Below, one piece after another: positions 15,332 to 24,156 of a stretch of 64,000 nucleotides of DNA. The first letter of the stretch is position 1; every line of letters starts with the position of its first letter. The DNA is from Leadbetterella sp. (GTDB lineage Bacteria > Bacteroidota > Bacteroidia > Cytophagales > Spirosomataceae), in assembly GCA_019638185.1 (NCBI GenBank), contig JAHBUH010000006.1:62001-126000 (forward strand), read 5' to 3'. A model generated the notes under the pieces. That model searched no databases and was not told where the DNA came from. It saw only the letters and a program-made list of their open reading frames with translations. The translations under genes were made by a program, and so were the position numbers.

Positions 15332-17728
15332 TCAGAATATCTTTTGCCCCGAAAACTGCATGGCTTCCCCTTTTCCAAAGCCGTAGCTGATGCCCAGGGT
15401 CACAAAGCGCCCCTGCCGGCGGCGGCTGTAGAGCTCCACGTCAGGCTGGTGAATGACGGTTTCGAAGAACCGGGAAGCAAACACATCGCGGACGCTCAGG
15501 TTAACGATAGCCCGGCCTTTAAACAGTTTTTTGCGGGCGCCGAGGTCCAGGTAGGCGTTTTGGGTCACGTAGCCCTGGATGGTGCGGTACCCTGAGCGGT
15601 AATTCCCGGTCAGCTCCAGGTCAAACCCGGCCGGCAGCTTCAGTTTGGAGGTAAGCCGGCTGGTGAACTGGTCAGCACTGAATTCGTAGACCGTGCTTTC
15701 GTAAGCACCGTTCCGGGTGAAATAATTGTAATTGAGGTCGGTGCTGAGCGATAAGCGGTTTCCGGGAGCGTATTTGGCGTTCAGCTCCAGGCCGTTGGCC
15801 TTGCGCGTACCGATATTGGCCGGCAGAGTGGTCCGGATATTGTTCTCCACCGTGGAAATGTCTTCTATGGCATCGGTAGTGTACCGGTGATAGGCGCCCA
15901 GGTTAATGCTGACGGCAGAAAAATCATAAATTCCCGTAATTTCGTAGGAGTCGGTATATTCCGGGGTAAGCAGGGGGTTACCCATCTCAATGTTATAGTT
16001 GTTCTGAATGCTGAAGAAAGGGTTCAGTTCCCACAGCCCCGGCCGGTAGATCCGCCGGGAATAGCCTGCCTGCAGGGAAAGCTTGGACGTAAATTTATAG
16101 GACGTGTGCGCGCTGGGAAACAGGTTAAGATACCTTTGGCGAGTGGCTTCCCGGGTATTTTCAAGCCGGGTGTCCAGGAAGGTATTCTCAGCCCTCAGGC
16201 CCAGCTTTATCCCGGCTTTTTTGCCTTCATAAGCACCTGTGGCATAGGCGGCCAGCACGTCCAGGTCCATGACGAAAATATTGGCCAGGTGGGTGTCGGT
16301 CACCCAACTATCATCCTGCCGGTTTTGTACGGCAAAATCACTGGAAAGGTCATTGAGCTGGTACTGGGCGCCGGTTTCCAGGGTCCACTCTTTGGAGAAA
16401 GGTTGGGTATAATCGGCTTTGAAAATATATTCCGCTTCGCCGTAATCCGTGTGTGATTTCTGGTCGGTAAATGACGCTATGCCTTGTGAAAGCCGGTGCG
16501 TAAAATCAGAATACTGGTCTTTTGCAAAAAAGTTTCCTGTGGAAGAGATCAGCAGCTTGTGCTTCTCATCATCCTCAAAGCTCTTCTGGTACTGTACGTC
16601 GTACTGCCATTTGGGGTTATCGGCCCGGGTAGATTCATTCCGGGTCCAGCCGGATTGCGTCACGCCGGCATTCCTGAGCAGGAAATGATTATCAGAAGTC
16701 TGGGTTTCTTTCTCAAAGCCGAACAGCCCGGATACGGAGATCAGGTTAAGCTTATTCAGGTTGTAATCGGCTCCCAGCACCAGGTTATAAAACTGCTCAT
16801 TCATCTTACTGCTTCCTGTGGTTTCCACTTCAGAATTTCCGCTGGTATTGATGGACCTGTACTCTGCAGGAAAGGTACGGTATCCCACCCCGATCTGGGT
16901 GAATAAATTCAGTTTCGGGGTACGCCGGTTAAGGCTGAAACCCAGGCTGTGGTTATTCGGCACGCCACCGTTAAGGGTCACCGAGCCGTTTACCCCGTTT
17001 TTGTCTTCTTTTTTCAGGACAATATTAATGATGCCGGAGGTACCCTCTGCCTCATATTTAGCCGAAGGATTGGTGATCACTTCTATCCGGTCTATCATGT
17101 CAGCAGTAATGGAACCCAGGGCATTGCCACCTTCAGAGGCCATCACGGAGGGCTTGCCGTTAATGAGAATCCTTACCCCCTGGCTGCCCCGGAGACTGAT
17201 CTGCCCCTGGATATTCACCGTTACGGAAGGCACATTATTTAATACTTCCAATGCGCTGGCACCGGTGCTGCTAAGGTCCTGGCCTACGTTAAACACGCGC
17301 TTATCCAGGTGAAATTCGGTTTGGGAACGCTGACCGCGTACATTCACTTCGGCCAGGGTTTGAGCATTCTGCTCCAGGAGTATTTCACCGAGAGGGATCT
17401 GGCCGTTCATTGCTTCCGGCAATTTTATTTCCCGGGTTACAAAACCGATAAAACTGATTTCTATTAAAAACGGAGTCTGGGAAACCGTCACCTCAAACTC
17501 ACCGGTGTCCGTAGCTGATGTTCCTGAAATAACCTTATTATCCCGGTCTTTTAGAATAATTGTGGCGTACTCCACCGGGGCTTTGCCGGTACTTTCCAGC
17601 ACTTTCCCTTTGACCGTTATATCTTTATTCTGACCTGAAACAGGGGTGGATATGGCTAACAGAACGTATGCTGTAAGTACTGTAAGGATGAGCCGGACGG
17701 GTGTTCCGGCGGTTTGAGAAGTATTCAT
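15332..17728 (-). CDS. TonB-dependent outer-membrane receptor (OMP_b-brl_3 type)
   Basis: 798 residues. Signal peptide to about residue 33, CarboxypepD_reg-like domain (KGKVLESTGKAPVEYATI, 39-125), TonB plug (about 140-235, with LEVLNNVPSVTV, IRILINGKPS-like core and IDRIEVITNPSAKYEAEGTSGIINIVLKK), then a long beta-barrel ending in an aromatic/hydrophobic tail. The plug-to-barrel layout matches the outer-membrane beta-barrel family 3 receptors. Placed directly before the two ABC importers and behind a candidate shared operator, it is best read as the outer-membrane port for a ferric siderophore; the ligand itself is inferred from context only. The predicted promoter puts the transcription start at or very near the ATG. 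Confidence 0.88.
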   Translation of the reverse strand: MNTSQTAGTPVRLILTVLTAYVLLAISTPVSGQNKDITVKGKVLESTGKAPVEYATIILKDRDNKVISGTSATDTGEFEVTVSQTPFLIEISFIGFVTREIKLPEAMNGQIPLGEILLEQNAQTLAEVNVRGQRSQTEFHLDKRVFNVGQDLSSTGASALEVLNNVPSVTVNIQGQISLRGSQGVRILINGKPSVMASEGGNALGSITADMIDRIEVITNPSAKYEAEGTSGIINIVLKKEDKNGVNGSVTLNGGVPNNHSLGFSLNRRTPKLNLFTQIGVGYRTFPAEYRSINTSGNSEVETTGSSKMNEQFYNLVLGADYNLNKLNLISVSGLFGFEKETQTSDNHFLLRNAGVTQSGWTRNESTRADNPKWQYDVQYQKSFEDDEKHKLLISSTGNFFAKDQYSDFTHRLSQGIASFTDQKSHTDYGEAEYIFKADYTQPFSKEWTLETGAQYQLNDLSSDFAVQNRQDDSWVTDTHLANIFVMDLDVLAAYATGAYEGKKAGIKLGLRAENTFLDTRLENTREATRQRYLNLFPSAHTSYKFTSKLSLQAGYSRRIYRPGLWELNPFFSIQNNYNIEMGNPLLTPEYTDSYEITGIYDFSAVSINLGAYHRYTTDAIEDISTVENNIRTTLPANIGTRKANGLELNAKYAPGNRLSLSTDLNYNYFTRNGAYESTVYEFSADQFTSRLTSKLKLPAGFDLELTGNYRSGYRTIQGYVTQNAYLDLGARKKLFKGRAIVNLSVRDVFASRFFETVIHQPDVELYSRRRQGRFVTLGISYGFGKGEAMQFSGQKIF

Positions 17729-17733
17729 AGGTA

Positions 17734-17765
17734 CAAAAATAACACGAAACCAGGCATTTTGCCAA
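17734..17765 (-). promoter_or_regulatory. promoter of the TonB receptor gene
   Basis: On the minus strand: TTG (17765-17763), 21 nt, TATTTTTG (17741-17734). The start codon at 17728 is about 6 nt away, so the mRNA would be leaderless or nearly so. Confidence 0.5.
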
Positions 17766-17782
17766 AAGAGATAGCTATATTA

Positions 17783-17799
17783 TTTATAATTAGTCTAAA
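17783..17799. promoter_or_regulatory. candidate iron-responsive operator, site 1
   Basis: Minus-strand reading TTTAGACTAATTATAAA, matching site 3 at 15 of 17 positions. It sits about 20 nt upstream of the -33 element of the TonB receptor promoter, between the receptor and ABC genes. See sites at 21281 and 21863. Confidence 0.5.
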
Positions 17800-19521
17800 C
17801 TATTTTACTTTCCATCCGCCCGACTTCTGCTGAATTTCCCATAACCTGCAATACGTACCCTGCAGGCTCAGCAGCTCGCCGTGCGTCCCTCTTTCCATAA
17901 TCTGCCCCTTATCTAACACCAAAATCTGCTGAGCGTTTTGTATGGTGGCCAGTTTGTGGGCAATCACCACCACGGTTTTGGATTTGACCAGCTCCTGGAT
18001 GGCCTTCTGGATGTATATTTCATTTTCAGGGTCCAGGCTGGCGGTGGCTTCGTCCAGTAAAACGATGGGCGCATCTTTCAGCAGGGCCCTGGCTATGCTG
18101 ATGCGCTGTTTCTGGCCGCCGGAGAGCTTGCTGCCGCCTTCGCCCACCAGGGTATCCATGCCATCCGGAAATTCCTGCACAAAATCCAGCACCTGGGCTT
18201 TGGCCGCGGCTTCCTGTATCTCTTCCCGGGTGGCATCGGGCTTCCCGATCTTAATGTTGTTATAAATGGTATCGTCAAAGAGGTATACCTCCTGGAAAAC
18301 CTCGCTGATCAGCTGGTAAAACTTGTCCTGGTTGATGTGCCGGATATCCGTTCCGCCTATCCGGATACGGCCTTCATTCACGTCCCAGAAGCGGGCAATG
18401 AGCGAGGCGATGGTGGTCTTGCCTGATCCGGAATGGCCTACCAGCGCCAGCATGGATTTTTCGGGGATCGTAAAATTCAGGTGCTGAACCGTAGGCTTAT
18501 CGAGATACCCGAAGCTTACATTTTCAAATACGATATCATAGCTTTGCGGAAGCTCATCCCGCTCGGTCTCCATGGTGGGTTCTTCCAGTACGCCGATCAC
18601 CCGGTTCAGGCTTTCGTTCATGTAACGGAGCATCAGGTAATCTACCATCAGCACTTTCAGCGGGTTATACAGGTTATAGCCCATGATCAGGAAAGTGATC
18701 AGCACAGGAACGGTGATGCTGTTTCCGCTCAGATAATACAATCCCAGCGCCACCGTACCCAGGAAGCATACCTCAAAAATGATGGTAGTGGTCACCACGA
18801 TAGGGCCGGGCAGGGCTTCCATCCGGATGCTCTTTTTGCGGAGGTCGTCAAAGGCGGCTTCCAGCACCTGGTGCCTTTCGCCGGTGAGCCCGTATGACTT
18901 CAGGTGGCGGATACCCTGCACATATTCCAGGAATTTGGCTCCCACGTCATTCCTGGCGGCGATCTGCTTCTTAAAAAGCCGGCTGCCCAGGTAATCCGCC
19001 AGCCACAGGAACGGGTAGATCAGCGGAACCGCTATCAGCAGGCAGAGGGCCAGCCGCCAGTCGTAAATGAGCAGGAACAGGGACAGCACCACGGTACCGA
19101 ATACGGCAGCGGCCAGGTTACCCAAACTGTGGCCGAAAATCCCTTCAAAATTAGCCACGTCCTGCAGTACTACCGACGCGATTTCGCCCGGGTCTTTCTT
19201 CTTGAAAAATCCCAGTGAAAATTTCTGGATGCGGTTTCCCAGCATGATCCGCAGGCGGGTAGACAGGTCGTAAACCCAGATATTGGACCTGACCATAGAG
19301 CGCGAAGCCATAAAAAACTGGATGACCAGCATCACGGCCATCAGGCCCACTACCGACCAGATCCGGGTGACATTGGGGTGTTCAGAGAACAGCTCCCAAA
19401 TAATCACCAGTAAAATTCCGGAGGGGGCGGCCACAAAAATGCTGTGGGCAATTTCCCCCAGAGCCACCTCCCAGGTGCCTTTGCGGTTAAAAGAGGTAAC
19501 GTATTTTAAATTCTGTATCAT
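17800..19521 (-). CDS. ABC exporter-fold importer subunit, IrtB/YbtQ-like (permease-ATPase fusion)
   Basis: 573 residues starting at 19521 (MIQNLKYVTSF), where ATGA overlaps the stop of the upstream ABC gene by 4 nt; this translational coupling decides the start over a longer in-frame option. Six transmembrane helices (about 25-310) followed by an ATPase domain with Walker A GHSGSGKTT, Q-loop EVFQEVYLFDDTI, signature LSGGQKQR, Walker B IVLLDEATASLDPENE and the switch His in IAHKLATI. Together with the preceding half-transporter it makes a heterodimer of the type IrtAB (mycobactin) and YbtPQ (yersiniabactin), which import ferric siderophores despite an exporter fold. The receptor and siderophore reductase nearby support that reading. 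Confidence 0.88.
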   Translation of the reverse strand: MIQNLKYVTSFNRKGTWEVALGEIAHSIFVAAPSGILLVIIWELFSEHPNVTRIWSVVGLMAVMLVIQFFMASRSMVRSNIWVYDLSTRLRIMLGNRIQKFSLGFFKKKDPGEIASVVLQDVANFEGIFGHSLGNLAAAVFGTVVLSLFLLIYDWRLALCLLIAVPLIYPFLWLADYLGSRLFKKQIAARNDVGAKFLEYVQGIRHLKSYGLTGERHQVLEAAFDDLRKKSIRMEALPGPIVVTTTIIFEVCFLGTVALGLYYLSGNSITVPVLITFLIMGYNLYNPLKVLMVDYLMLRYMNESLNRVIGVLEEPTMETERDELPQSYDIVFENVSFGYLDKPTVQHLNFTIPEKSMLALVGHSGSGKTTIASLIARFWDVNEGRIRIGGTDIRHINQDKFYQLISEVFQEVYLFDDTIYNNIKIGKPDATREEIQEAAAKAQVLDFVQEFPDGMDTLVGEGGSKLSGGQKQRISIARALLKDAPIVLLDEATASLDPENEIYIQKAIQELVKSKTVVVIAHKLATIQNAQQILVLDKGQIMERGTHGELLSLQGTYCRLWEIQQKSGGWKVK

Positions 19522-21263
19522 GATATTACAAATTCTTTGGCTCGGATATGTGCATTCCACATGCGTTCGTAAAGTGGGCTGTTCTGAAGCAGGGGGTGGT
19601 GTTTTCCCTGCGCGCTCAGTTGCCCGTGGTCAAATAGCAGGATAGTATCGGCTTCGGTGATGGTGCTCAGACGGTGGGCAATGATCAGCACGGTCTTGTC
19701 TTTGATCAGTTCGCTGAAGGCCCGCTGGATCCGGTACTCGTTTTCGGGGTCGGCAAAAGCCGTAGCTTCATCCAGGATCAGGATGGGGGCATCTTTCAGG
19801 ATGGCCCGGGCCAGCTGAAAGCGTTGCTGCTCGCCGCCGCTGAGGTGCACGCCCGACTGGCCGAAGAACGTATCATACCCCCGGGGCAGGCTGATGATCA
19901 GGTCGTGGATCTGTGCTGCTTTCGCCGCATTTTCTACCTCTTCCCGGGTTTTGTCCATGCCCATGCGGATGTTTTCATATAGGGTCTGCCGGAACATGAA
20001 GCTGTCCTGGAAAACAAAAGACACCATTTGCATCAGTTGTCCGGGCGGGTAGTCCCGGATGTCTTTTCCGCCGATAGAGATGCTGCCTTCACTGACATCC
20101 CAGAACCGGCTCAGCAGCTGCCCGATAGTGCTTTTACCTGCGCCCGAGGGGCCTACCAGTGCCGTGATGGTTTTTTCCGGTATTTCAAAGCTGACGTTAT
20201 GCAGTACCCGGTTCTGGCCCTGGTAAGCGAATGATACATCGTTAAACCGGATACCGAAGCTTTCCGGATTTTGCGGGGTAGTGCTTTCCGGCAGATCCTC
20301 CTGGTGAAGCAGGCTGTCTATCTGCTCTACGCCCCGGTTAATGATGGAAAGCTGCATGCCCATATTGCTCAGCACAAACAGCGGTTTGATATAGCCCGTT
20401 CCCAGGATCAGGAATAGGAGGAGGGTGGCCAGAGTAACCCCGTTCTGAAAATACAGGTGCAGCCCCAGGGCCAGCACGGGCAGCATGGCATTGCTGGTGA
20501 AGCTCATAAAGATGGCGAAACCCGGCGTGCTGATCTTCACCCAGTCGGCTACGAAGCCGTTAAAACGCTTCACGGCATTTCCATACTTTTCAAACGTTTC
20601 GGCCGATTGACCGAAGATTTTCATGACCGGCATGGCCCGCACGTATTCCACGATACCGGCGTTCATGTCTTCCAGCGACTGGTGGTAATTTTGTATCTGT
20701 TCCCGGTTTTTACCGCCGTACATTCTGGGGATCAGGACCGCCAGTACCAGCAGGGGCATGAAGCTGATGGCCGCCAGGCGCCAGTCTTGCGAAAACAGGT
20801 AGATAATGGTGATCAGTGGTAGTGTTACCCCTTTCACAAAGTCGGGAATCTGGTGGGCTATGAAATTCTCAATACGCTCCACATCATCAGAAAGGATCTT
20901 CTTCAGGGCCCCGGAATTGCGGTTAGTAAGGTAGCCCATGGGCATTTTCCCTACTTTGTCCGTAATGTATCTCCGAAGCTCAAAAAGGATGTTAAAGGCA
21001 GCGATATGCGATAAAACCCCCGAAAGGAACAACACCAGCATGCTCACCACGGCAGCGATAACCGCTTTTATGATATACGCACGAATGAGCTCAAAATCTA
21101 CGGTTTTCATAGTGAGCTCCCGTATAATATAAAATACAAGCACATAGGGTACCAGGCTCAGGAGGGCGTGAATAAGCGCCAGCAGCCCGGAGGCAAACAG
21201 CAGCCCTTTCTTTGTTCCCGCTATTTCGAGCAGGCGTGCAATCCCCGTTTTTCGTTCATTCAT
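19518..21263 (-). CDS. ABC exporter-fold importer subunit, IrtA/YbtP-like (permease-ATPase fusion)
   Basis: 581 residues from 21263 (MNERKTGIARLLEIAG). Six transmembrane helices to about residue 310, then an ATPase domain: Walker A GPSGAGKST, FVFQDSFMFRQTLYENI, signature LSGGEQQRFQLARAILKD, Walker B ILILDEATAFADPENE and IAHRLSTI. The AFADPENE variant after Walker B is characteristic of the siderophore-import branch (YbtP/IrtA). It lacks the N-terminal siderophore-reductase (SIP) domain that mycobacterial IrtA carries; a stand-alone SIP protein is encoded at 22561 instead. First gene of the two-gene ABC operon. A candidate operator lies about 18-34 nt upstream of the start. Confidence 0.9.
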   Translation of the reverse strand: MNERKTGIARLLEIAGTKKGLLFASGLLALIHALLSLVPYVLVFYIIRELTMKTVDFELIRAYIIKAVIAAVVSMLVLFLSGVLSHIAAFNILFELRRYITDKVGKMPMGYLTNRNSGALKKILSDDVERIENFIAHQIPDFVKGVTLPLITIIYLFSQDWRLAAISFMPLLVLAVLIPRMYGGKNREQIQNYHQSLEDMNAGIVEYVRAMPVMKIFGQSAETFEKYGNAVKRFNGFVADWVKISTPGFAIFMSFTSNAMLPVLALGLHLYFQNGVTLATLLLFLILGTGYIKPLFVLSNMGMQLSIINRGVEQIDSLLHQEDLPESTTPQNPESFGIRFNDVSFAYQGQNRVLHNVSFEIPEKTITALVGPSGAGKSTIGQLLSRFWDVSEGSISIGGKDIRDYPPGQLMQMVSFVFQDSFMFRQTLYENIRMGMDKTREEVENAAKAAQIHDLIISLPRGYDTFFGQSGVHLSGGEQQRFQLARAILKDAPILILDEATAFADPENEYRIQRAFSELIKDKTVLIIAHRLSTITEADTILLFDHGQLSAQGKHHPLLQNSPLYERMWNAHIRAKEFVIS

Positions 21264-21280
21264 AGATAAATGAAAGTTTA

Positions 21281-21297
21281 TTAAGAATAATTCTAAA
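21281..21297. promoter_or_regulatory. candidate iron-responsive operator, site 2
   Basis: Minus-strand reading TTTAGAATTATTCTTAA, 15 of 17 positions identical to site 3, with an inverted-repeat core. It lies between a possible -7 element (21322-21315) and the ABC start codon, the usual place for a repressor. Confidence 0.55.
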
Positions 21298-21314
21298 TAA
21301 TTTTTAAATTGGGG

Positions 21315-21322
21315 CAAATATA
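21315..21322 (-). promoter_or_regulatory. candidate -7 element of the ABC operon (TATATTTG)
   Basis: TAnnTTTG match on the minus strand, 51 nt upstream of the ABC start. No TTG at -33. Confidence 0.35.
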
Positions 21323-21388
21323 GAGAACCGCGTGATGCCGGCAGGGGTGTTAGCGGGAGTATAATGTCCGCAAAACGGATTATTTAAA

Positions 21389-21767
21389 ATGGTTTTAAAA
21401 CTCTATGATAAGCAGTCCGATACGATACTCGTGGAAACAGAATACCCGTACCGGTTTTTCTCTTCGAATGAGAAGGTGAAAGAAAGTGTGATCTGCCTGG
21501 GGCATCCCATCGGCAAAGGGTTCTACAAGGAGGTTTGTTTCGAGGGCGTGCACATCGGCTTCGATAATGCCCTTTCTGCAAGATCAGGTTTTGCTGGACC
21601 TGGAGAACGATTTTGAAACCTTGGAAATGCACTTTGCGCTAAAAGGAAGAAGCACGGCCATGATAGAGACCTTCGGTGGGAATGTGGCTTTTGGTGCCCA
21701 TCAGCATAACATCTTTTATGCTAACCGGGCCTACGGAAAATGCAGTGGGACAGCTTTCCATAGATAA
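21389..21767 (+). pseudogene. truncated PchR-like AraC-family regulator
   Basis: The first frame (MVLKLYDKQSDTILVETEYP … GVHIGFDNA) continues in the next frame (LQDQVLLDLENDFETLEMHF … FGAHQHNIFYANRAYGK) after a one-base insertion in a GCCC run near 21570. Together they match the N-terminal sensor half of PchR/YbtA-type AraC regulators, which control siderophore genes. The whole C-terminal AraC DNA-binding domain is missing: the frame stops at 21767 and non-coding AT-rich sequence follows. The gene is both frameshifted and truncated, divergent from the ABC operon, so the local siderophore regulator appears to have been lost. Confidence 0.75.
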
Positions 21768-21862
21768 AAATAAAAATCTTTGCTTATCTGTGAGGCATTT
21801 TTAGCTTAGTATACAGTATGTTACAAGAACAACAATCAAATTTTGTAAAAATCTGTTATTTA

Positions 21863-21879
21863 TTTAGAATTATTATAAA
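21863..21879. promoter_or_regulatory. candidate iron-responsive operator, site 3
   Basis: TTTAGAATTATTATAAA, an inverted repeat with arms TTTA/TAAA and AAT/ATT, 38 nt before the methyltransferase start at 21918. It is the best match to the consensus of the three sites. Confidence 0.55.
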
Positions 21880-21917
21880 TAATATTGTGTTTTCCTATAA
21901 ATAAAGCCGGAAGGCGT

Positions 21918-22568
21918 ATGAGATCAGATATGAGCAATATATGGTTAGAAAGGTGGAATGAAAGGTACAGCAGCACCGAATATGCCTTTGGTACCGATCC
22001 CAATGAATTTTTTAAAAAAGAACTGTCTGGCCTCCCAGCCGGTAAAATTCTTTTTGCCGCCGAAGGTGAAGGCCGGAACGCCGTATTTGCCGCCGTTAAC
22101 GGATGGGAAGTGGCAGCCTTTGACATCAGTGAGGAAGGTAAAAAGAAGGCGGTGAAGCTGGCGGAAACCCGCGGAGTATTCATAGATTACCGTATCGGTG
22201 AGCTGCAGGCATTGAACTTCCGGGAAAATACATTTGATGCCATAGCCTTGATATATGCCCATTTTCCTGCAGAAATAAGATCGGAATACCACAGGATTCT
22301 GGATACACTTTTAAAGCAGGGCGGCTATATACTATTTGAAGCATTCAGTAAAAACCATCTTCCGTACCGGCTGGAAAATGAAAAGGTAGGCGGTCCTTCC
22401 GATCTCCCTAACCTGTTTTCAATAGAAGAAATAATGGCGGATTTTGTCGGTTACCACTTCATCCGGATAGAAGAAGCTGTTATTGAGCTTAATGAAGGTC
22501 TTTATCATCAGGGAACCGGAAGTGTGATCCGCTTTCTGGCCCAAAAAATCGAAAATCACTATGCCTAG
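21918..22568 (+). CDS. class I SAM-dependent methyltransferase
   Basis: 216 residues. The start at 21918 (MRSDMSNIWLERWNERY) has a GGAAGG about 6 nt upstream, which favours it over the Met at 21885. WNERYSSTEYAFGTDPNEFF opens the TehB/YodH-like methyltransferase family; motif I is LFAAEGEGRNAVFAA (in place of the usual glycine-rich loop), then AFDISEEG, and DAIALIYAHF as motif IV. The acceptor substrate is unknown. The gene overlaps the siderophore-interacting protein gene by 8 nt, indicating co-translation, and sits behind operator site 3. A role in detoxifying or modifying a metal- or siderophore-related compound is inferred from context. Confidence 0.85.
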   Translation: MRSDMSNIWLERWNERYSSTEYAFGTDPNEFFKKELSGLPAGKILFAAEGEGRNAVFAAVNGWEVAAFDISEEGKKKAVKLAETRGVFIDYRIGELQALNFRENTFDAIALIYAHFPAEIRSEYHRILDTLLKQGGYILFEAFSKNHLPYRLENEKVGGPSDLPNLFSIEEIMADFVGYHFIRIEEAVIELNEGLYHQGTGSVIRFLAQKIENHYA

Positions 22569-23274
22569 AGTACCCAAATGGATGGCCAATGCCATGGAGT
22601 CGCTGTTCAGCGGCAGCTATCATCCCGTTCAGATCACTGCCGTAAGTTACCTGGCTGATCACTTAAAAAAAGTAAGATTTGAAGGAGATTTTTCAAAGCT
22701 GAGCAAACCGTTTATTCCCGGTAATGTGATTGAATTCAGAGTTACCGATACAGAATTCAGGCATTATACACCCTCTTTTTTCGACATGGAAAAAGGAGTA
22801 TGCGAGGTTTTGTTTTACCTGCACGGGAAAGGCCCGGGAAGCGTCTGGGCTGAAAGGATCCGGGTGGGAGACACCACCAAACTGCTCGGACCGGGCGGCA
22901 AAATACGATTTGATGGCCAGGCCACCAGGCACCTGTGTTTCGGCGACGAGACTTCATTGGGCCTGCTGAAATGCCTTTATGATGAAGCCTTGAAAAGGAA
23001 CCACCAGTGCCAATGCATTGCTGAGCTGGACCCCACTCATGCAGAATGGCCCGGTTTACTGGAATTAAAATGCATTAACATGGAGAAAGACGGGTTTACG
23101 GGAGACCGGGAAGTGATAGACAAGATAGGGCCGGACTTGCAGGATACCGCTTTCTATCTTACCGGAAATGCAAAATCCATTCAAATCCTGAGAAAATATT
23201 TAACGGAGAAAGGAGTGGCCGGAAAGCAGATACATACCGAGCCGTATTGGTCGGAAGGGAAACCCGGGCTCTGA
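22561..23274 (+). CDS. siderophore-interacting protein (FAD-dependent ferric-siderophore reductase)
   Basis: 237 residues, cytoplasmic. The N-terminal half is a flavin-binding barrel (about 20-115) with RHYTPSFFD, the family's FAD-contact segment, and FYLHGKGPGSVWAERI, where SIP proteins place the GPGSxWA loop. The C-terminal half is a truncated NAD(P)H-binding domain ending PYWSEGKPG, close to the YWRxG ending of ViuB/YqjH proteins. Such enzymes reduce Fe(III) bound to a siderophore and release Fe(II) in the cytoplasm. This fits with the adjacent YbtPQ-like importers, which in actinobacterial IrtA carry this same domain fused. It overlaps the preceding methyltransferase gene. Confidence 0.9.
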   Translation: MPRVPKWMANAMESLFSGSYHPVQITAVSYLADHLKKVRFEGDFSKLSKPFIPGNVIEFRVTDTEFRHYTPSFFDMEKGVCEVLFYLHGKGPGSVWAERIRVGDTTKLLGPGGKIRFDGQATRHLCFGDETSLGLLKCLYDEALKRNHQCQCIAELDPTHAEWPGLLELKCINMEKDGFTGDREVIDKIGPDLQDTAFYLTGNAKSIQILRKYLTEKGVAGKQIHTEPYWSEGKPGL

Positions 23275-23342
23275 TGCAGGGTTTATACCCTTCTGTGATC
23301 TTATGACAGTGAATAAATACTCAACAAAAAAAACGTAATCTT

Positions 23343-24038
23343 ATGCCAAAAGTAACCCCCGACCTGTTTGAAGCGCTGAACGACCCCAAAGTGGAAGCCG
23401 TTCTGGCCCGACTCTATAAAGATGCCGTAAAGCAGATCAATTCCGTCATCTGGCATCTCCTGCCCAAGGCTTTTCAACTGTTCGGCAAGGGCATCCATTG
23501 GAAAGCGGAAAAGAATGTTCGTTTTTATGACGACAAATACATTCCTATCGTTCCTCAGCAGGGCATGTTTCTGTATATGCAGGCCCGCGCCCTGAACGCT
23601 AAAAATATCCTGGAGTTTGGTACGTCGTATGGCATCTCCACCCTGTATCTGGCCAAGGCAGCCAAAGATAACGGCGGGAAAGTCATCACTACAGAATACC
23701 TGCCGCATAAGGCCGCTGCGGCCAGGCAGAATTTTGAAGAGGCAGGACTGTCGGAATACATTGAGCTCTGGGAAGGTGACGCCCTGGAAACCTTAAAAAA
23801 TATCAATACTGAAATAGATTTTGTACTTTTGGACGGCTGGCCCGACCTGGTTTACCCGGTTTTTAAACTGATAGAGCCCCAGTTGAAAAAAGGAGCAGTG
23901 ATAGCCGTAGATGATGTGAAAGAATACAAGCCCTCCATGCAGGATTACCTCGATTATGTGCGGAATCCTGAAAACGGGTATATTTCCACCACCATTTACC
24001 CCAATAAAGGCACGGAGTTCACGATAAAAGTAAAATGA
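23343..24038 (+). CDS. O-methyltransferase (caffeoyl-CoA/catechol type)
   Basis: 231 residues. QQGMFLYMQARAL precedes motif I LEFGTSYGISTLYLA; then KVITTEYLPHKAAAARQNFEEAG, WEGDALETL, and IDFVLLDGWPDLVYPVFKLIEPQLKKGAVIAVDDV, the Methyltransf_24/OMT_3 pattern with Asp ligands. Members methylate catechols and similar hydroxyl acceptors using SAM. It follows the siderophore-interacting protein gene by 68 nt. Methylation of a catecholate moiety would change its iron affinity, but that link is inference. Confidence 0.85.
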   Translation: MPKVTPDLFEALNDPKVEAVLARLYKDAVKQINSVIWHLLPKAFQLFGKGIHWKAEKNVRFYDDKYIPIVPQQGMFLYMQARALNAKNILEFGTSYGISTLYLAKAAKDNGGKVITTEYLPHKAAAARQNFEEAGLSEYIELWEGDALETLKNINTEIDFVLLDGWPDLVYPVFKLIEPQLKKGAVIAVDDVKEYKPSMQDYLDYVRNPENGYISTTIYPNKGTEFTIKVK

Positions 24039-24098
24039 AATGGCTATGAGCAGTGAGCTATGAGAAATTGACTACGCATCAAGAGAAGTGCTGCCTGA

Positions 24099-24156
24099 CT
24101 CACAGCTCAAGGTTCATAGCAGTCCGCCGCTGCGGCTCACAGCAAATTTTATACGC
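24099..24156 (+). repeat. intergenic repeat directly before a start codon, copy 1
   Basis: Begins CTCACAGCTCAAGG, continues CATAGC, CCGCCGCTGCGGCT, ACAGC and an A/T-rich TTTATAC, and ends at the ATG of the TonB receptor. Aligns with 26295-26354 over its whole length at about 85 percent by eye. Confidence 0.75.
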
